DNA from: Winslowiella toletana
Lineage (GTDB): Bacteria; Pseudomonadota; Gammaproteobacteria; Enterobacterales; Enterobacteriaceae
DNA length: 64,000 bases
Reading direction: 5' to 3'
Assembly (NCBI RefSeq): GCF_032164335.1
Contig: NZ_CP134152.1
Span: 4,030,001-4,094,000, forward strand
The notes beneath the pieces were generated by a model, which saw only the letters and a list, made by a program, of their open reading frames with translations, was not told where the DNA came from and ran no database searches. Shown here piece by piece: positions 7,516-16,083 of the stretch. Within the stretch, counting starts at the first letter, position 1. Each line of letters opens with the position of its first letter. The position numbers were made by a program, and so were the translations under genes.

Positions 7516-8367
7516 CTAATTTCTTATCACATAGCGCGAAAAATAATAACGAGATATGTAAGCAGGTAGTATATTAAAAAATGCGAAGAAAATCTTTATA
7601 ACTATTTGTATCAATGCCATTGTTATGATGGTATTGATACTCATTTTTCCATAAAATGCTATAAAGCAGAAAACAAAGCTATCGATAATTGCCGCAATGA
7701 GTGTGCTGAAAAATATCCGAACGAAGAGAAATCGCGAGTTTGTTATCTTTTTAATCTTACAAAGAACCCATGAATTCACATACTCAGAAAGAAAAAAAGA
7801 TAACGAAGAAGCTATTACTGCGGAAAGAACATGTGCAATCAATGAATTATAATGCTCATTCAATCCCCAGGATGGAATAGCAGGCAGGACAGTTGAGACA
7901 CTCAAAAGAAAGACTATAACCAGATTAGCGATGAGAGACATGTATATTGCTCTTCTGGCCAGCCTGAAACCGTAAAACTCGCTGAGCAAATCAATGGCAA
8001 GAAAGGACAAAGGGTAAATAAACGTACCCGGAGTAACGATGAGGTCCAGTGATTCAATATAAACTGGCTTTGCGGCAGCCAAATTGCTAAATATATAAAA
8101 AACACTTAGTAGTAAAATCAGGAAGGAGTAAATAAGCCATGAGTTTTCATGTCTGTCTTTAAAATCATAAGCTGTTGTTTGATTTTTTTCAGTTGAATAT
8201 ATCTTCCTGTAAATGGATTTTATCTCATGAACGCTAAAGTCATCAATAAGCTCACTTTTTTCCAGTTCCTTAACATCTATCTTCATAACCTTCCCTGTTG
8301 TCATGATGAGAATGTTAGCTGATTTATCAGGACTATTGAACCCCAGTAGTTTATATTTGTATCCCAT
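7516..8367 (-). CDS. YhhQ-type queuosine precursor transporter with extra N-terminal region
   Basis: Inner-membrane protein of the YhhQ/VUT_1 (DUF165) family, which takes up preQ0/preQ1. Family hallmarks are SNLAAAKPVYIESLDLIVTPG, the F-x-Y-PLSFLAIDLLSEFYG segment followed by ARRAIYMSL, and later FFLSEYVNSWVLCKIKK with IDSFVFCFIAF; about six membrane segments are visible. At 283 residues it is about 60 longer than E. coli YhhQ (221). The extra part is a soluble N-terminal region (MGYKYKLLGFNSPDKS... to about residue 65) with no recognisable motif. I chose ATG 8367 (a purine-rich GAAGAG lies upstream) rather than the upstream ATG 8397. It overlaps the 3' end of the repressor gene by 17 bases, implying co-transcription. 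Together with convergent queC it suggests import plus synthesis of 7-deazaguanine precursors. Confidence 0.85.
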   Translation of the reverse strand: MGYKYKLLGFNSPDKSANILIMTTGKVMKIDVKELEKSELIDDFSVHEIKSIYRKIYSTEKNQTTAYDFKDRHENSWLIYSFLILLLSVFYIFSNLAAAKPVYIESLDLIVTPGTFIYPLSFLAIDLLSEFYGFRLARRAIYMSLIANLVIVFLLSVSTVLPAIPSWGLNEHYNSLIAHVLSAVIASSLSFFLSEYVNSWVLCKIKKITNSRFLFVRIFFSTLIAAIIDSFVFCFIAFYGKMSINTIITMALIQIVIKIFFAFFNILPAYISRYYFSRYVIRN

Positions 8368-8965
8368 AATTGTAGCGCTCTTCCATAATATCGCCAATAA
8401 TTACAATTTCATCATCACAGTTATCGTGAAGATCCCTTATGCAAAAAATCCGTTCACTTTTGTTATAGCATAATTTTTGATGTCCTTTTATGTTTGAACC
8501 TCGTCGAAAGATAAGCAAGTCTCCGGAATTATATTTTCCTTCAATGTCGTGTTCAAGCAAGACGGCCACGACATTAGGCCCGTTTCCATAGTAGAAAGTT
8601 AGCGACTTCGCAAAAACCAACGCCCCTATTTTCTCATTATAAAAATCCAGGGACATACAATCTGATTCCGACAGAATGGGAACTGCGCAAGGATTCATGT
8701 TTCCCTCAAAGGAGACAATTTTGTCAGTATGTTCCTTTTCAGCAATATCAGAGCTTTCAATTTCGTCATATGAAATACCGAAAAAATCAGAAACCTTTTG
8801 CACAGTAGTTTTATGGATATTACAGACACGGCCATCAAGGATATTATAAATTGTCGTCCGATTAAGACCGGTTCTGTCACAAAGGGACACTCTGGTTTCG
8901 CCCCTGGAAGAAAGTAAATACTGTAGATTTTTACGTATAAATTCCATCTTTTGCTTACGGTGCAT
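8351..8965 (-). CDS. XRE-family regulator with S24/CI-like C-terminal domain
   Basis: This 204-residue protein starts with a Cro/CI helix-turn-helix (VSLCDRTGLNRTTIYNILDG, about 26-45). The C-terminal half resembles the LexA/CI S24 fold, with a hydrophobic strand and EGKYNSGDLLIFRRG (about 148-162). I see no convincing Ser-Lys autoproteolysis pair, so cleavage in response to DNA damage is doubtful. ATG 8965 follows AAGGA at seven bases; a TTG two codons upstream is less likely. It overlaps and precedes the YhhQ-type transporter gene, so it probably controls its own operon and perhaps queC. The ligand or signal is unknown. Confidence 0.8.
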   Translation of the reverse strand: MHRKQKMEFIRKNLQYLLSSRGETRVSLCDRTGLNRTTIYNILDGRVCNIHKTTVQKVSDFFGISYDEIESSDIAEKEHTDKIVSFEGNMNPCAVPILSESDCMSLDFYNEKIGALVFAKSLTFYYGNGPNVVAVLLEHDIEGKYNSGDLLIFRRGSNIKGHQKLCYNKSERIFCIRDLHDNCDDEIVIIGDIMEERYNYGIQI

Positions 8966-9682
8966 CCGCAATTCCTTTTCCTGTCTGAAGAAATACGACC
9001 CAACTTTTACCTTTGAGTATTACTGTAAATCAAAGAAGATGGCACCCCGGAAAGAGTGCATCGTGTCAAAAATCTGGCGACAATGCCATTTTTTTCTGAT
9101 AACACCCCATGAGACTATACGACCAGTTTCCAGGATAATGAGTGGGTGTATAAAGTATTCGCCGGCTTTCGTAGCAAAGCGAGTTGCTAATCATCACTTC
9201 ACCTGCCACACCGCACAGTGACAGTTGTATGTAGGCCATTCCGCAGCACGCGGATCGACGTCAGTCGCTGAAAATCATAGATGACGATGTGATGCATAGC
9301 CCGCCCGGTTGAGGGCGTCCGCGACGGCCAGCACCTTACAACCTGCACCGCAGGCGGGTTCGCATTTGAATTCATGACTAAAATTTCTTCTTTTCAATGG
9401 AGCACCGGTGTTGTTCTGAAGTGAGCAAATCACCTGCGTTCAGGTGGCCGAATTCAGTAAACCACTACAGCCCTTATATAGCTTATGAATACGTTATTAA
9501 CATCGGGGAGCAGAACACGAGCTCATGCAGTTTCATTCTAAAGTAAAGGATAGATATAACTATTTTTATCAAAACATTCAAATAAGATGGATAATAAAGT
9601 GACCAAACTTCATTGAATAAAGAGCATTAATACTTTATTAACCCCATCACAAAAATGAACAACAAAAACACGACGCACAAAG
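8966..9682. other. Intergenic stretch with possible decayed sequence
   Basis: Upstream region of the XRE/S24 gene and downstream region of the glycosidase operon. 9240-9370 is GC-richer, and on the minus strand reads in short broken pieces (for example [20 protein letters not shown]), which suggests an old gene fragment I cannot identify. The rest is AT-rich, with no supportable gene. Confidence 0.4.
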
Positions 9683-9716
9683 CTGTCACGGCTAAAAAGA
9701 ACTACAGCCGTGACAG
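9683..9716 (-). terminator. Hairpin after the peptidoglycan-hydrolase operon
   Basis: CTGTCACGGCT (9683-9693) and AGCCGTGACAG (9706-9716) are a perfect 11-bp inverted repeat with a 12-base loop, 13 bases past the stop of the glycosidase gene. The T-tract on the minus-strand side is weak (CTTTGTGCG), so it may stabilise the 3' end as much as terminate. Confidence 0.65.
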
Positions 9717-9729
9717 TCCGTTTGTAACA

Positions 9730-11016
9730 TCACTGCGCTTTATACCACCGATTTTGCAGATATTTCACAGCCTTATCAGTCTGGGGCTGGTTCAGAAAAG
9801 CCTGCCTGAAAAGTATCGCGCCATCCACTTCCGGCAGGGCATCGTTCACATCCAGCTGTCTTTTCAGTTCAGGTACTCCCCCTTCGATCGTCCAATCTGG
9901 CTCGATAGCGGAAGAGGTGCCAATTTTATATAACGCCATTCCGATATATAAACGGGTATCAGTACCTCTGACGACATCAGACCACCACCCGGCCAGCACA
10001 TCGTATCTGACAATTTTACGGCCAACAGGCCAGTACAGTTGTGGCGCAATGTAGTCCAGTAACCCCAGTTTTACCCACTGGCGGGTATCTGCATAAGCCG
10101 TATCATACGACGGGGCGCCCGCCTGAGTGTCCGATCCCAGCGGATCATCAGCTTTGTTTCGCCAGACGCCAGCCGGGCTGACGCCAAATTCTATATCCGG
10201 TTTCAGCGCTCTGATGGTCGAAGAGACCTCTTTGATCAACAGCAAAGTGTTGTTTCTTCTCCAGCTGGCCTTGTCAGGAAAATCTTTTCCATATTCGCGG
10301 TAAGTGGTTTCATCCTCCAGTGAAGACTGAGGCGTTTCATAATAGAAGTAATCGTCAAACTGGATACCGTCAACATCGTATTTTTTCACCAGTTCCGCGA
10401 CTACGCCGGTAATCCAGTTGCGCACCTCAGGCAGCCCCGGATCGAGAACAAAACGCCCACTGGCCGTGCGTATCCATTCAGGATGAAGTGCATAGACGCT
10501 TGAAGGCGACGACTGCAGCGTATCGTTAAGTGCAGCAACGGTTTCTGGCCGGGTATTCATCGATACACGGTAAGGGTTAAGCCAGGCATGAAGCTTAATT
10601 CCTCTGCTGTGGGCCTCTTTCAACATGAAGGCCAGTGGATCATAACCGGGATCTTTGCCCACACTGCCCGTCATCACATCTGACCAGGGCAATATATCCG
10701 AATGCCAGAGAGCCGTGCCGTCCGGCTTAACCTGGAAAAAAACCGTATTAATTCCAGTTTTTACCATTTGATCCAGCGCGTCGGTGAGCCCCCTCTTTTG
10801 CAGTCGGATCCTGTCGACATCCGTTGTCGCTTTTAGGGATTCCGCTGGCGGCCAGTCAAGCCCCGCGACCGTGGCAAGCCAAATACCCCGCATCGGTTCT
10901 GTCGTTAATGCCGGTTCCTGGCGTTTTTCCGGCCCGGCTTTTTGCGAGCAGCTGACCATTGTCATTAAGCTAATCATGATTAACCCCCAACATAATAATT
11001 TTATTTCTGACAGCAT
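9730..11016 (-). CDS. GHL10-family glycosidase lipoprotein (DigH/YngK-like)
   Basis: This 428-residue protein belongs to the glycosyl-hydrolase-like 10 family (formerly DUF187), which includes E. coli DigH (YddW), an outer-membrane lipoprotein that cuts denuded peptidoglycan glycan strands at the septum. Visible features: a lipoprotein signal ending in VSC (Cys about 23), MRGIWLATVAGLDWP at the start of the TIM barrel, GINTVFFQVKPDGTALW, KLHAWLNPYRVS, LDPGLPEVRNWI, the DGIQFDDYFYYETP segment with its paired aspartates, and FGVSPAGVWRN. The start overlaps the stop of the upstream amidase gene as TGATG, which implies translational coupling. It is the last gene of the nagZ-like/amidase/glycosidase operon, and would act on glycan strands stripped of peptides by the amidase. 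Full length, no defects seen. Confidence 0.88.
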   Translation of the reverse strand: MLSEIKLLCWGLIMISLMTMVSCSQKAGPEKRQEPALTTEPMRGIWLATVAGLDWPPAESLKATTDVDRIRLQKRGLTDALDQMVKTGINTVFFQVKPDGTALWHSDILPWSDVMTGSVGKDPGYDPLAFMLKEAHSRGIKLHAWLNPYRVSMNTRPETVAALNDTLQSSPSSVYALHPEWIRTASGRFVLDPGLPEVRNWITGVVAELVKKYDVDGIQFDDYFYYETPQSSLEDETTYREYGKDFPDKASWRRNNTLLLIKEVSSTIRALKPDIEFGVSPAGVWRNKADDPLGSDTQAGAPSYDTAYADTRQWVKLGLLDYIAPQLYWPVGRKIVRYDVLAGWWSDVVRGTDTRLYIGMALYKIGTSSAIEPDWTIEGGVPELKRQLDVNDALPEVDGAILFRQAFLNQPQTDKAVKYLQNRWYKAQ

Positions 11017-11924
11017 CAGAGACTCCTTTCAATCGGGACCGGCGTCATGGGTTCACGATATTTTTCGATCAGCGCACGGGCAATGGCTTCAGTTTCAGCA
11101 TCGGCGTTGCCGCCAATATCATTCGGTCTGAAATGCATCTGGAATGCAGCGATAATTTTCCGTGTTTTATCATCCAGAATGCCATTCTGAGGCATTTCAC
11201 CATAACCATAATGCTTCAGTAATGCCTGAAGGCTTCTTATGTCTGCAGGCTCGTAAGGCGAACGGTTGGCAAGATATTTGCTGACCTGTGCCCTGTCAGG
11301 CCAGGCACCAATGCCCATGGCCGCCAGCCGTTCCCATGGAAACAGTTTTCCTGGGTCCTGCTTCCGAAGAGGAGCGATATCGCTGTGCCCGAGCACGTTA
11401 TCAGGCATGATCTGATAGCGATGAATGATATCTTTTGCCAGTGCAGCAATGGCCACAATCTGTTTTTCATTGTAGGGATACCAGGTACGATGCCCCAGCA
11501 TATCGTCGGTAAAGCCAGGATTGACGATTTCAATCCCGATGGAAGTATCATTAAGATTGCTCCTGCCATTCCAGTTGCTGACACCGGCATGCCAGGCCCG
11601 TTTGTTTTCATCAACCAGCTGTAATACCACCGGTTTTCCACGTCTGGACTCCGGCAGGTGCGGAATCAGATAATGGGCGCTGACCTGCTCTTTGGTCAGC
11701 GTGTCTAACGACTGAGCATCGTCCAGAGCCGTATAGTGCATAACAAGATATCGCACCCTTTCATTTTGCCCGACAGCTGTAAAGGTATGACTGGCAAAAT
11801 AGCCGTCACGTTCTTCAGTCTCTGTTGGCGACGTCGCGCAACCTGACACCATCACTGCCAGAATGGCTGTCGCCATCATTTTTTTCAGCGCTGATGCATG
11901 AGATATAAAAGCAAACTGCTGCAT
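11016..11924 (-). CDS. N-acetylmuramoyl-L-alanine amidase, AmiD-like lipoprotein
   Basis: This 302-residue protein has a lipoprotein signal peptide with lipobox VSGC (Cys about 29). An Amidase_2 zinc domain follows (VRYLVMHYTALDD to LGHSDIAPLRKQDPG; zinc ligands His, His and Asp in the AmiD pattern, plus the IGIEIVN glutamate). A C-terminal peptidoglycan-binding domain contains LQALLKHYGYG and FQMHFRP. E. coli AmiD is an outer-membrane lipoprotein that cleaves the MurNAc-L-Ala bond in peptidoglycan and anhydro-muropeptides. I chose ATG 11924 because AGGGAG lies nine bases upstream and the signal peptide then begins cleanly; longer versions add unlikely residues. It lies 81 bases after the GH3 gene and is coupled to the glycosidase gene downstream. 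A related, leaderless amidase is encoded at 14251-15021 on the other strand. Confidence 0.92.
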   Translation of the reverse strand: MQQFAFISHASALKKMMATAILAVMVSGCATSPTETEERDGYFASHTFTAVGQNERVRYLVMHYTALDDAQSLDTLTKEQVSAHYLIPHLPESRRGKPVVLQLVDENKRAWHAGVSNWNGRSNLNDTSIGIEIVNPGFTDDMLGHRTWYPYNEKQIVAIAALAKDIIHRYQIMPDNVLGHSDIAPLRKQDPGKLFPWERLAAMGIGAWPDRAQVSKYLANRSPYEPADIRSLQALLKHYGYGEMPQNGILDDKTRKIIAAFQMHFRPNDIGGNADAETEAIARALIEKYREPMTPVPIERSL

Positions 11925-12005
11925 AAAATTTAACTCCCTGTAAAAACCTGAGGGCCAATTACCAGTCAAAGAAGCCGCTACTGCGGGTCACTTCTCCCGG
12001 TTTAA

Positions 12006-13799
12006 CTACCAGCTCAGTCCGGTCCCTTTGGGAAACGCCAAAGTTCCGGTATTTGTCTTCTCGTCGTAGTCATACCAGGTGTTAACCGGTAGCTTCCCTG
12101 TTGGCGCACGCTTTCCGGTCAGCACCTCAGCCAGCGATGTCATCGAGTGACCACGCCAGATACCGTTGTCAAAACCGTAATAAGAGTAAGTGGCTACCGC
12201 CGCTTCGACGTCTTCGGCATAGCTGACGATGTCATACGGCGCACGCAATGAAAGATGAACACGTTTTTTTCCCAGCCCGGCGGCATAGCGCAGCCAGCCA
12301 GAATAAGGAGTCGCGTCGGCACGCGCTTGTGCTTCTGCGGCGGCAAGGCCATCGCGTTCAACCGGCGTAAAACGGGTTGACAGTGTCCCGAGTAGAAAAA
12401 CGTCACAACTGGCGATATGTTCCTTTATCTGGCTATCCGTCAGATCTGTTTCCTTCGCGGCAACCACCCTCAGATATCCATCCTGTGTCATCACCTTCGC
12501 AATGCCTTTGGCCTGCTCGCCCCATGGCGTCAGTATAAAATAACGCAAACCCTTGTCCCTTAACGGCAGCAATGATTGCTGATTAATCACCACGGTGATG
12601 GAACGATCGGCAATTTGTTTTTCCAGCCCGCGACTGGCCGAAGCTGAATGCCTCGTTACCCTGCCGGATTCCTGCCCCAGCAGGTTGTAGCGTTCTTTGA
12701 GCTTTAAAATGCGCTCAACCGAGGCGTTAATATCGGCTTCGTTAATACTGCCTTTTTTAACTTCCTCGACAATATACTGGATCAATTTTGGTAACCGTCT
12801 GGCCTGTGAAGGGGCTGAAATACTGACGGGCATCAGTGCAATATCCACTCCAGCGGCAAATACTTTCACTGCAGCATCACCCTGTTCGAAATGGTCAGCG
12901 ATGGCGCCCATATCCAGCGCATCCGAGATCGTCACGCCGCTGTACCCCAGTTCATCACGCAGGATACAACTCTGTATTTCACGAGACATCGTCGCAGGCA
13001 CCGTAATTTTCTCACCATTGCGGGTAATAAGCTGACTGTCATCCAGCGCAGGATACTGAATATGGGCAGTCATAATCATATCCGGGGCGGTTTGATTGTC
13101 GATGGCCTGTTTATAAGGTGCGATATCGATGGCGAACGCATCTTTCCGCGAGCGATCAACACGCGGCAGACCGGTATGCGAATCAGTGGATGTACTGCCA
13201 TGACCTGGAAAATGTTTATATGCGGTGATCAGCCCCTGCAGTTTCATCCCGGCCGTCATTTTTTTCGCAAGGCGGGAAACTGTGTTCACGTCGTCGCCAA
13301 ATGCACGTACGTTAATTACCGGATTGAAAGGATTGGTATTAACATCAACGACCGGCGCAAAGTTAGTATTGATGTATAGCGAGAGCATATCCTGTGCCAT
13401 AACGCTTCCCTGATTTCTGGCAAGTGAAGCATCAGCGCCCCCCTCAATCGCTGCCGACAATGCCATATTGCCGGGAAATGAAGCGTAATCACCGCGGGGT
13501 AATCGGAAAACATTGCCGCCTTCATTGTCCGTGCCGATAAATAATCGCATACCACCCGTTTTCATCGCGGCATACCAGGCCGTCAGCGTCTTAATTTGAA
13601 TTCTATCTTTCAGATTGTTGGCAAAAAGTATCACTCCACCGATATGATTATCCTTAATCAGCCTGCCAACCGTCTCATCGGGAGCAATCATATCTTGACT
13701 ATTTTGTCCGTCAGTACCCCAGTAACGAAAATCAAGCATGATTTTTTGCCCGATCTTCTCCTCCAGCGTCATCGCATCTATTTTCTCTACTATATTCAC
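12006..13799 (-). CDS. GH3 beta-N-acetylhexosaminidase (NagZ-like, long form)
   Basis: A GH3 enzyme that would remove GlcNAc from muropeptides. The 597 residues contain the N-terminal barrel motifs LTLEEKIGQKIML-like start, GTDNEGGNVFRLP, the NagZ loop KHFPGHGSTSTDSHTGLP with the catalytic His-Asp dyad, and SGVTISDALDMGAI with the nucleophile Asp. A second, C-terminal GH3 domain (SITVVINQQSLLPLRD onward) is absent from the short E. coli NagZ (341 residues) and makes this the two-domain form. GTG 13799 is chosen because AAGGGAG lies seven bases upstream; the frame stays open to 13868 without a ribosome site. No signal peptide is visible from this start. First gene of a three-gene operon with the amidase and glycosidase. 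Confidence 0.88.
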   Translation of the reverse strand: MNIVEKIDAMTLEEKIGQKIMLDFRYWGTDGQNSQDMIAPDETVGRLIKDNHIGGVILFANNLKDRIQIKTLTAWYAAMKTGGMRLFIGTDNEGGNVFRLPRGDYASFPGNMALSAAIEGGADASLARNQGSVMAQDMLSLYINTNFAPVVDVNTNPFNPVINVRAFGDDVNTVSRLAKKMTAGMKLQGLITAYKHFPGHGSTSTDSHTGLPRVDRSRKDAFAIDIAPYKQAIDNQTAPDMIMTAHIQYPALDDSQLITRNGEKITVPATMSREIQSCILRDELGYSGVTISDALDMGAIADHFEQGDAAVKVFAAGVDIALMPVSISAPSQARRLPKLIQYIVEEVKKGSINEADINASVERILKLKERYNLLGQESGRVTRHSASASRGLEKQIADRSITVVINQQSLLPLRDKGLRYFILTPWGEQAKGIAKVMTQDGYLRVVAAKETDLTDSQIKEHIASCDVFLLGTLSTRFTPVERDGLAAAEAQARADATPYSGWLRYAAGLGKKRVHLSLRAPYDIVSYAEDVEAAVATYSYYGFDNGIWRGHSMTSLAEVLTGKRAPTGKLPVNTWYDYDEKTNTGTLAFPKGTGLSW

Positions 13800-14250
13800 A
13801 GGAATTCTCCCTTTCTGAAATACAGACTTTAATAGCCACAGGCAGACTATCATCAAATTCGATAGCATCGGCTATTTTTATAACAGCTATCAGGCAAAAA
13901 TCGATGGATAATTTATTAAACAAATCATAAATGAAAAAATAACATCACATTTACCATGCTCAATAAAAATGCTCTCAGCCTGCCATATCGTTAAGATTAC
14001 TGCTGTTTTTCGGATTATTGCTGACAATGAAAATTCAGATATTTCCTTACAAATTAGCCTAAGACAATACCTGGGCTCATATCAAGCCCGGGTAATAGCA
14101 TCATAATTTGTGAGGTCGAAAAATCCTAAAAGAGTAATATTGAACTGCTTCGCAAATTAAAGTAAATAATATCTCCGTTACGATTTCGTATACGATTGGT
14201 TGTAAAAGCTGATGATACAAGTGAGTTCAACCCAAAGGAAGGAGATTCAT
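13800..14250. promoter_or_regulatory. Divergent control region of the two amidase units, with hairpin at 14070-14092
   Basis: AT-rich region between the minus-strand GH3 operon and the plus-strand amidase gene, which must hold both promoters. The only strong structure is CCTGGGCT (14070-14077) and AGCCCGGG (14085-14092), an 8-bp stem with a 7-base loop flanked by TA and GTA. It could be an operator or a leader hairpin; no regulator can be assigned. Confidence 0.4.
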
Positions 14251-15021
14251 ATGTACAGCATTGATTACAATAGCTATCGCTCTGTAAAAGGTTTCAATCG
14301 CCGGGTTCGTTTTCTGGTAATGCATTACACCGCCATTGATTTTAAAGCATCGATCACCGCACTGACCGGTCAATCAGTCAGCGCTCACTACCTTGTTCCT
14401 GACCCTTCTGATTCAACCTATATCGATGCGGGTTTTAAAGACATGCGCATTTTTAATTTGGTTGATGAAAATGAACGTGCATGGCATGCCGGAGTCAGCT
14501 CATGGGCCGGACGCAGCAATCTGAATGACACCGCCATCGGGATTGAAACTGTCAATTTAGCCAGCGATAAAAATGGCATATTTACCTTTCCGCCCTATAA
14601 CCCCACGCAAATTGATGCGATTAAACAACTTGCAGTAAATATCCTGCAACGCTATCCGGATATTACGCCGACCAACGTTGTCGGACACAGTGATATTGCG
14701 CCAGGACGAAAAAGCGATCCCGGCGCAGCTTTTCCCTGGAAAGCGCTTTATGATGTTGGCGTAGGTGCATGGTATGACGATAAAGTAAAACAACACTACG
14801 AGGCTCAGTTTTGTAAAACCCTGCCCGCCAGACAAGACGTTATTGCTAAATTAAGTCGATATGGTTATGACACCTCAACCACTGTTACTGACAGCGGATA
14901 CAAAAATGTGATCCGTGCACTTCAGCTACATTTTCGTCAACAAAATTACAGTGGAATTCTGGATGCCGAAACTGCTGCGATACTCTATGCCCTGGTAGAA
15001 AAATATTTCCCATCAAAATAG
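14251..15021 (+). CDS. AmiD-like amidase without signal peptide
   Basis: This 256-residue Amidase_2 protein has the same architecture as the lipoprotein amidase at 11016-11924: VRFLVMHYTAIDF, the GIETVN glutamate, GHSDIAPGRKSDPG and a C-terminal peptidoglycan-binding-like domain (LQLHFRQQNYSG). The start is clear: ATG 14251 has AAGGAAGGAG directly upstream. It has no lipobox and no signal peptide, so from sequence it should stay in the cytoplasm, unlike its paralogue. There it could act like AmpD on imported anhydro-muropeptides, or leave the cell by lysis or a non-Sec route. It is followed by the DUF1460 lipoprotein gene and faces away from the GH3 operon. The duplication with divergent targeting is unusual. 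Confidence 0.88.
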   Translation: MYSIDYNSYRSVKGFNRRVRFLVMHYTAIDFKASITALTGQSVSAHYLVPDPSDSTYIDAGFKDMRIFNLVDENERAWHAGVSSWAGRSNLNDTAIGIETVNLASDKNGIFTFPPYNPTQIDAIKQLAVNILQRYPDITPTNVVGHSDIAPGRKSDPGAAFPWKALYDVGVGAWYDDKVKQHYEAQFCKTLPARQDVIAKLSRYGYDTSTTVTDSGYKNVIRALQLHFRQQNYSGILDAETAAILYALVEKYFPSK

Positions 15022-15039
15022 CTCAATGCATTTAACCGG

Positions 15040-15064
15040 GAAGCCGCCACCTAAAGGCGGTTTC
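15040..15064 (+). terminator. Hairpin after the leaderless amidase gene
   Basis: GAAGCCGCC and GGCGGTTTC form a 9-bp stem (one G-T pair) around ACCTAAA, 18 bases after the stop codon. There is no proper U-tract, so it may be a partial terminator or an mRNA-stabilising hairpin before the DUF1460 gene. Confidence 0.45.
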
Positions 15065-15168
15065 CGAGCTGGACAGTTAAAAATATCCAGCTTTTTGAAA
15101 ACATCACGGAAGAAAGTAACTATCGTGATAATTAGTCGATTAACCACTAATGAATCATGGAGAGTGGA

Positions 15169-16008
15169 ATGCTAAGGATATCCCAATTAATTTTAATCTC
15201 GCTGATATCAAGCGGATGTAGCTTTCAGGCGGATAGCATTAAAAAAGAGACGTCAGAAAACAGGACACACACTCAAGCGTCGACCAAGGTAAATCTTGAT
15301 CCCTACACTTCCGATAAGCTAAACGCTATTTTAAAGCAACGTCCAAAGATTGCCCATGATGCAACAGGCAGGATGACAGACGCAATCTCGGCGGACTTTC
15401 TCGGTACACCGTATCGGGGAAACATGCTAAAGGGTTCAGCAAATAGTCCCGAAGAGCTGGTGATCGACTTCAGAGGTCTGGATTGCTTCACTTACCTCGA
15501 CTACGTGGAAGCATTACGCAAATCAACTTCTGCAGCTGAGTTCGTTAATAATCTTATCCAGACCCGCTATATTGACGGTCATATCAGCTTTTTCGATCGA
15601 AAACATTTTTTCACCGACTGGGCTTACAGAGAAGATAAGCTCGCTGACGATATCACCGCCCAGATAAGTCCCAATGCTGTGACCAGTGTAAAATATCTTA
15701 ATAAAAAGGCTGATGGCGGGAACTACCTGCCAGGCTTAGCCATTGTAGAACGCAATATCACCTATATTCCGGCTAAATTTATCGATGAAAATGTAGTCAA
15801 TCGTTTACGGACCGGCGATTTGATTGGCATCTATACCCACCTTGCTGGACTCGATGTGACCCATGTTGGTTTCTTCATTATGACCGACAATGGCCCGGTA
15901 CTGCGAAATGCCTCCTCACGCAAAGAGAATGAGAAAGTAGTCGATTCGCCTTTTATCGATTATGTGAAGGAGAAACCGGGAGTTATCGTTTTAAGGCCTC
16001 TCAGTTAG
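15169..16008 (+). CDS. DUF1460-family lipoprotein, predicted cell-wall amidase
   Basis: This 279-residue protein has a lipoprotein signal peptide (lipobox SSGC, Cys about 17). The rest fits the DUF1460 family (PF07313), NlpC/P60-like proteins described structurally as N-acetylmuramoyl-L-alanine amidase-like enzymes. The catalytic Cys is in FRGLDCFTYLDYVEAL, a His in DVTHVGFFI, and other family segments are GTPYRGNML and LRTGDLIGIYT. ATG 15169 is preferred to the ATG at 15157 because GGAGAG then sits at good spacing and the signal peptide starts properly. It is the fifth peptidoglycan-active enzyme in 6.3 kb, 147 bases downstream of the leaderless amidase on the same strand. Expected place: periplasmic face of the outer or inner membrane. 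Confidence 0.85.
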   Translation: MLRISQLILISLISSGCSFQADSIKKETSENRTHTQASTKVNLDPYTSDKLNAILKQRPKIAHDATGRMTDAISADFLGTPYRGNMLKGSANSPEELVIDFRGLDCFTYLDYVEALRKSTSAAEFVNNLIQTRYIDGHISFFDRKHFFTDWAYREDKLADDITAQISPNAVTSVKYLNKKADGGNYLPGLAIVERNITYIPAKFIDENVVNRLRTGDLIGIYTHLAGLDVTHVGFFIMTDNGPVLRNASSRKENEKVVDSPFIDYVKEKPGVIVLRPLS

Positions 16009-16020
16009 CTATAGCAAAAT

Positions 16021-16083
16021 GAAAAAGAGAGTTACCTTATGGATTGAATGAAATTCATATCGAAACCGGTAACTCTCATTTTC
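16021..16083. terminator. Long inverted repeat between convergent genes
   Basis: GAGAGTTACC (16027-16036) and GGTAACTCTC (16068-16077) are a perfect 10-bp inverted repeat, extended imperfectly by A/T-rich arms on both sides (TGAAAAA and ATTTTCC), around a 31-base loop. It lies between a plus-strand and a minus-strand gene end, as a bidirectional terminator would. The minus-strand T-tract (CTTTTTCATTTT) is good. Confidence 0.6.
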
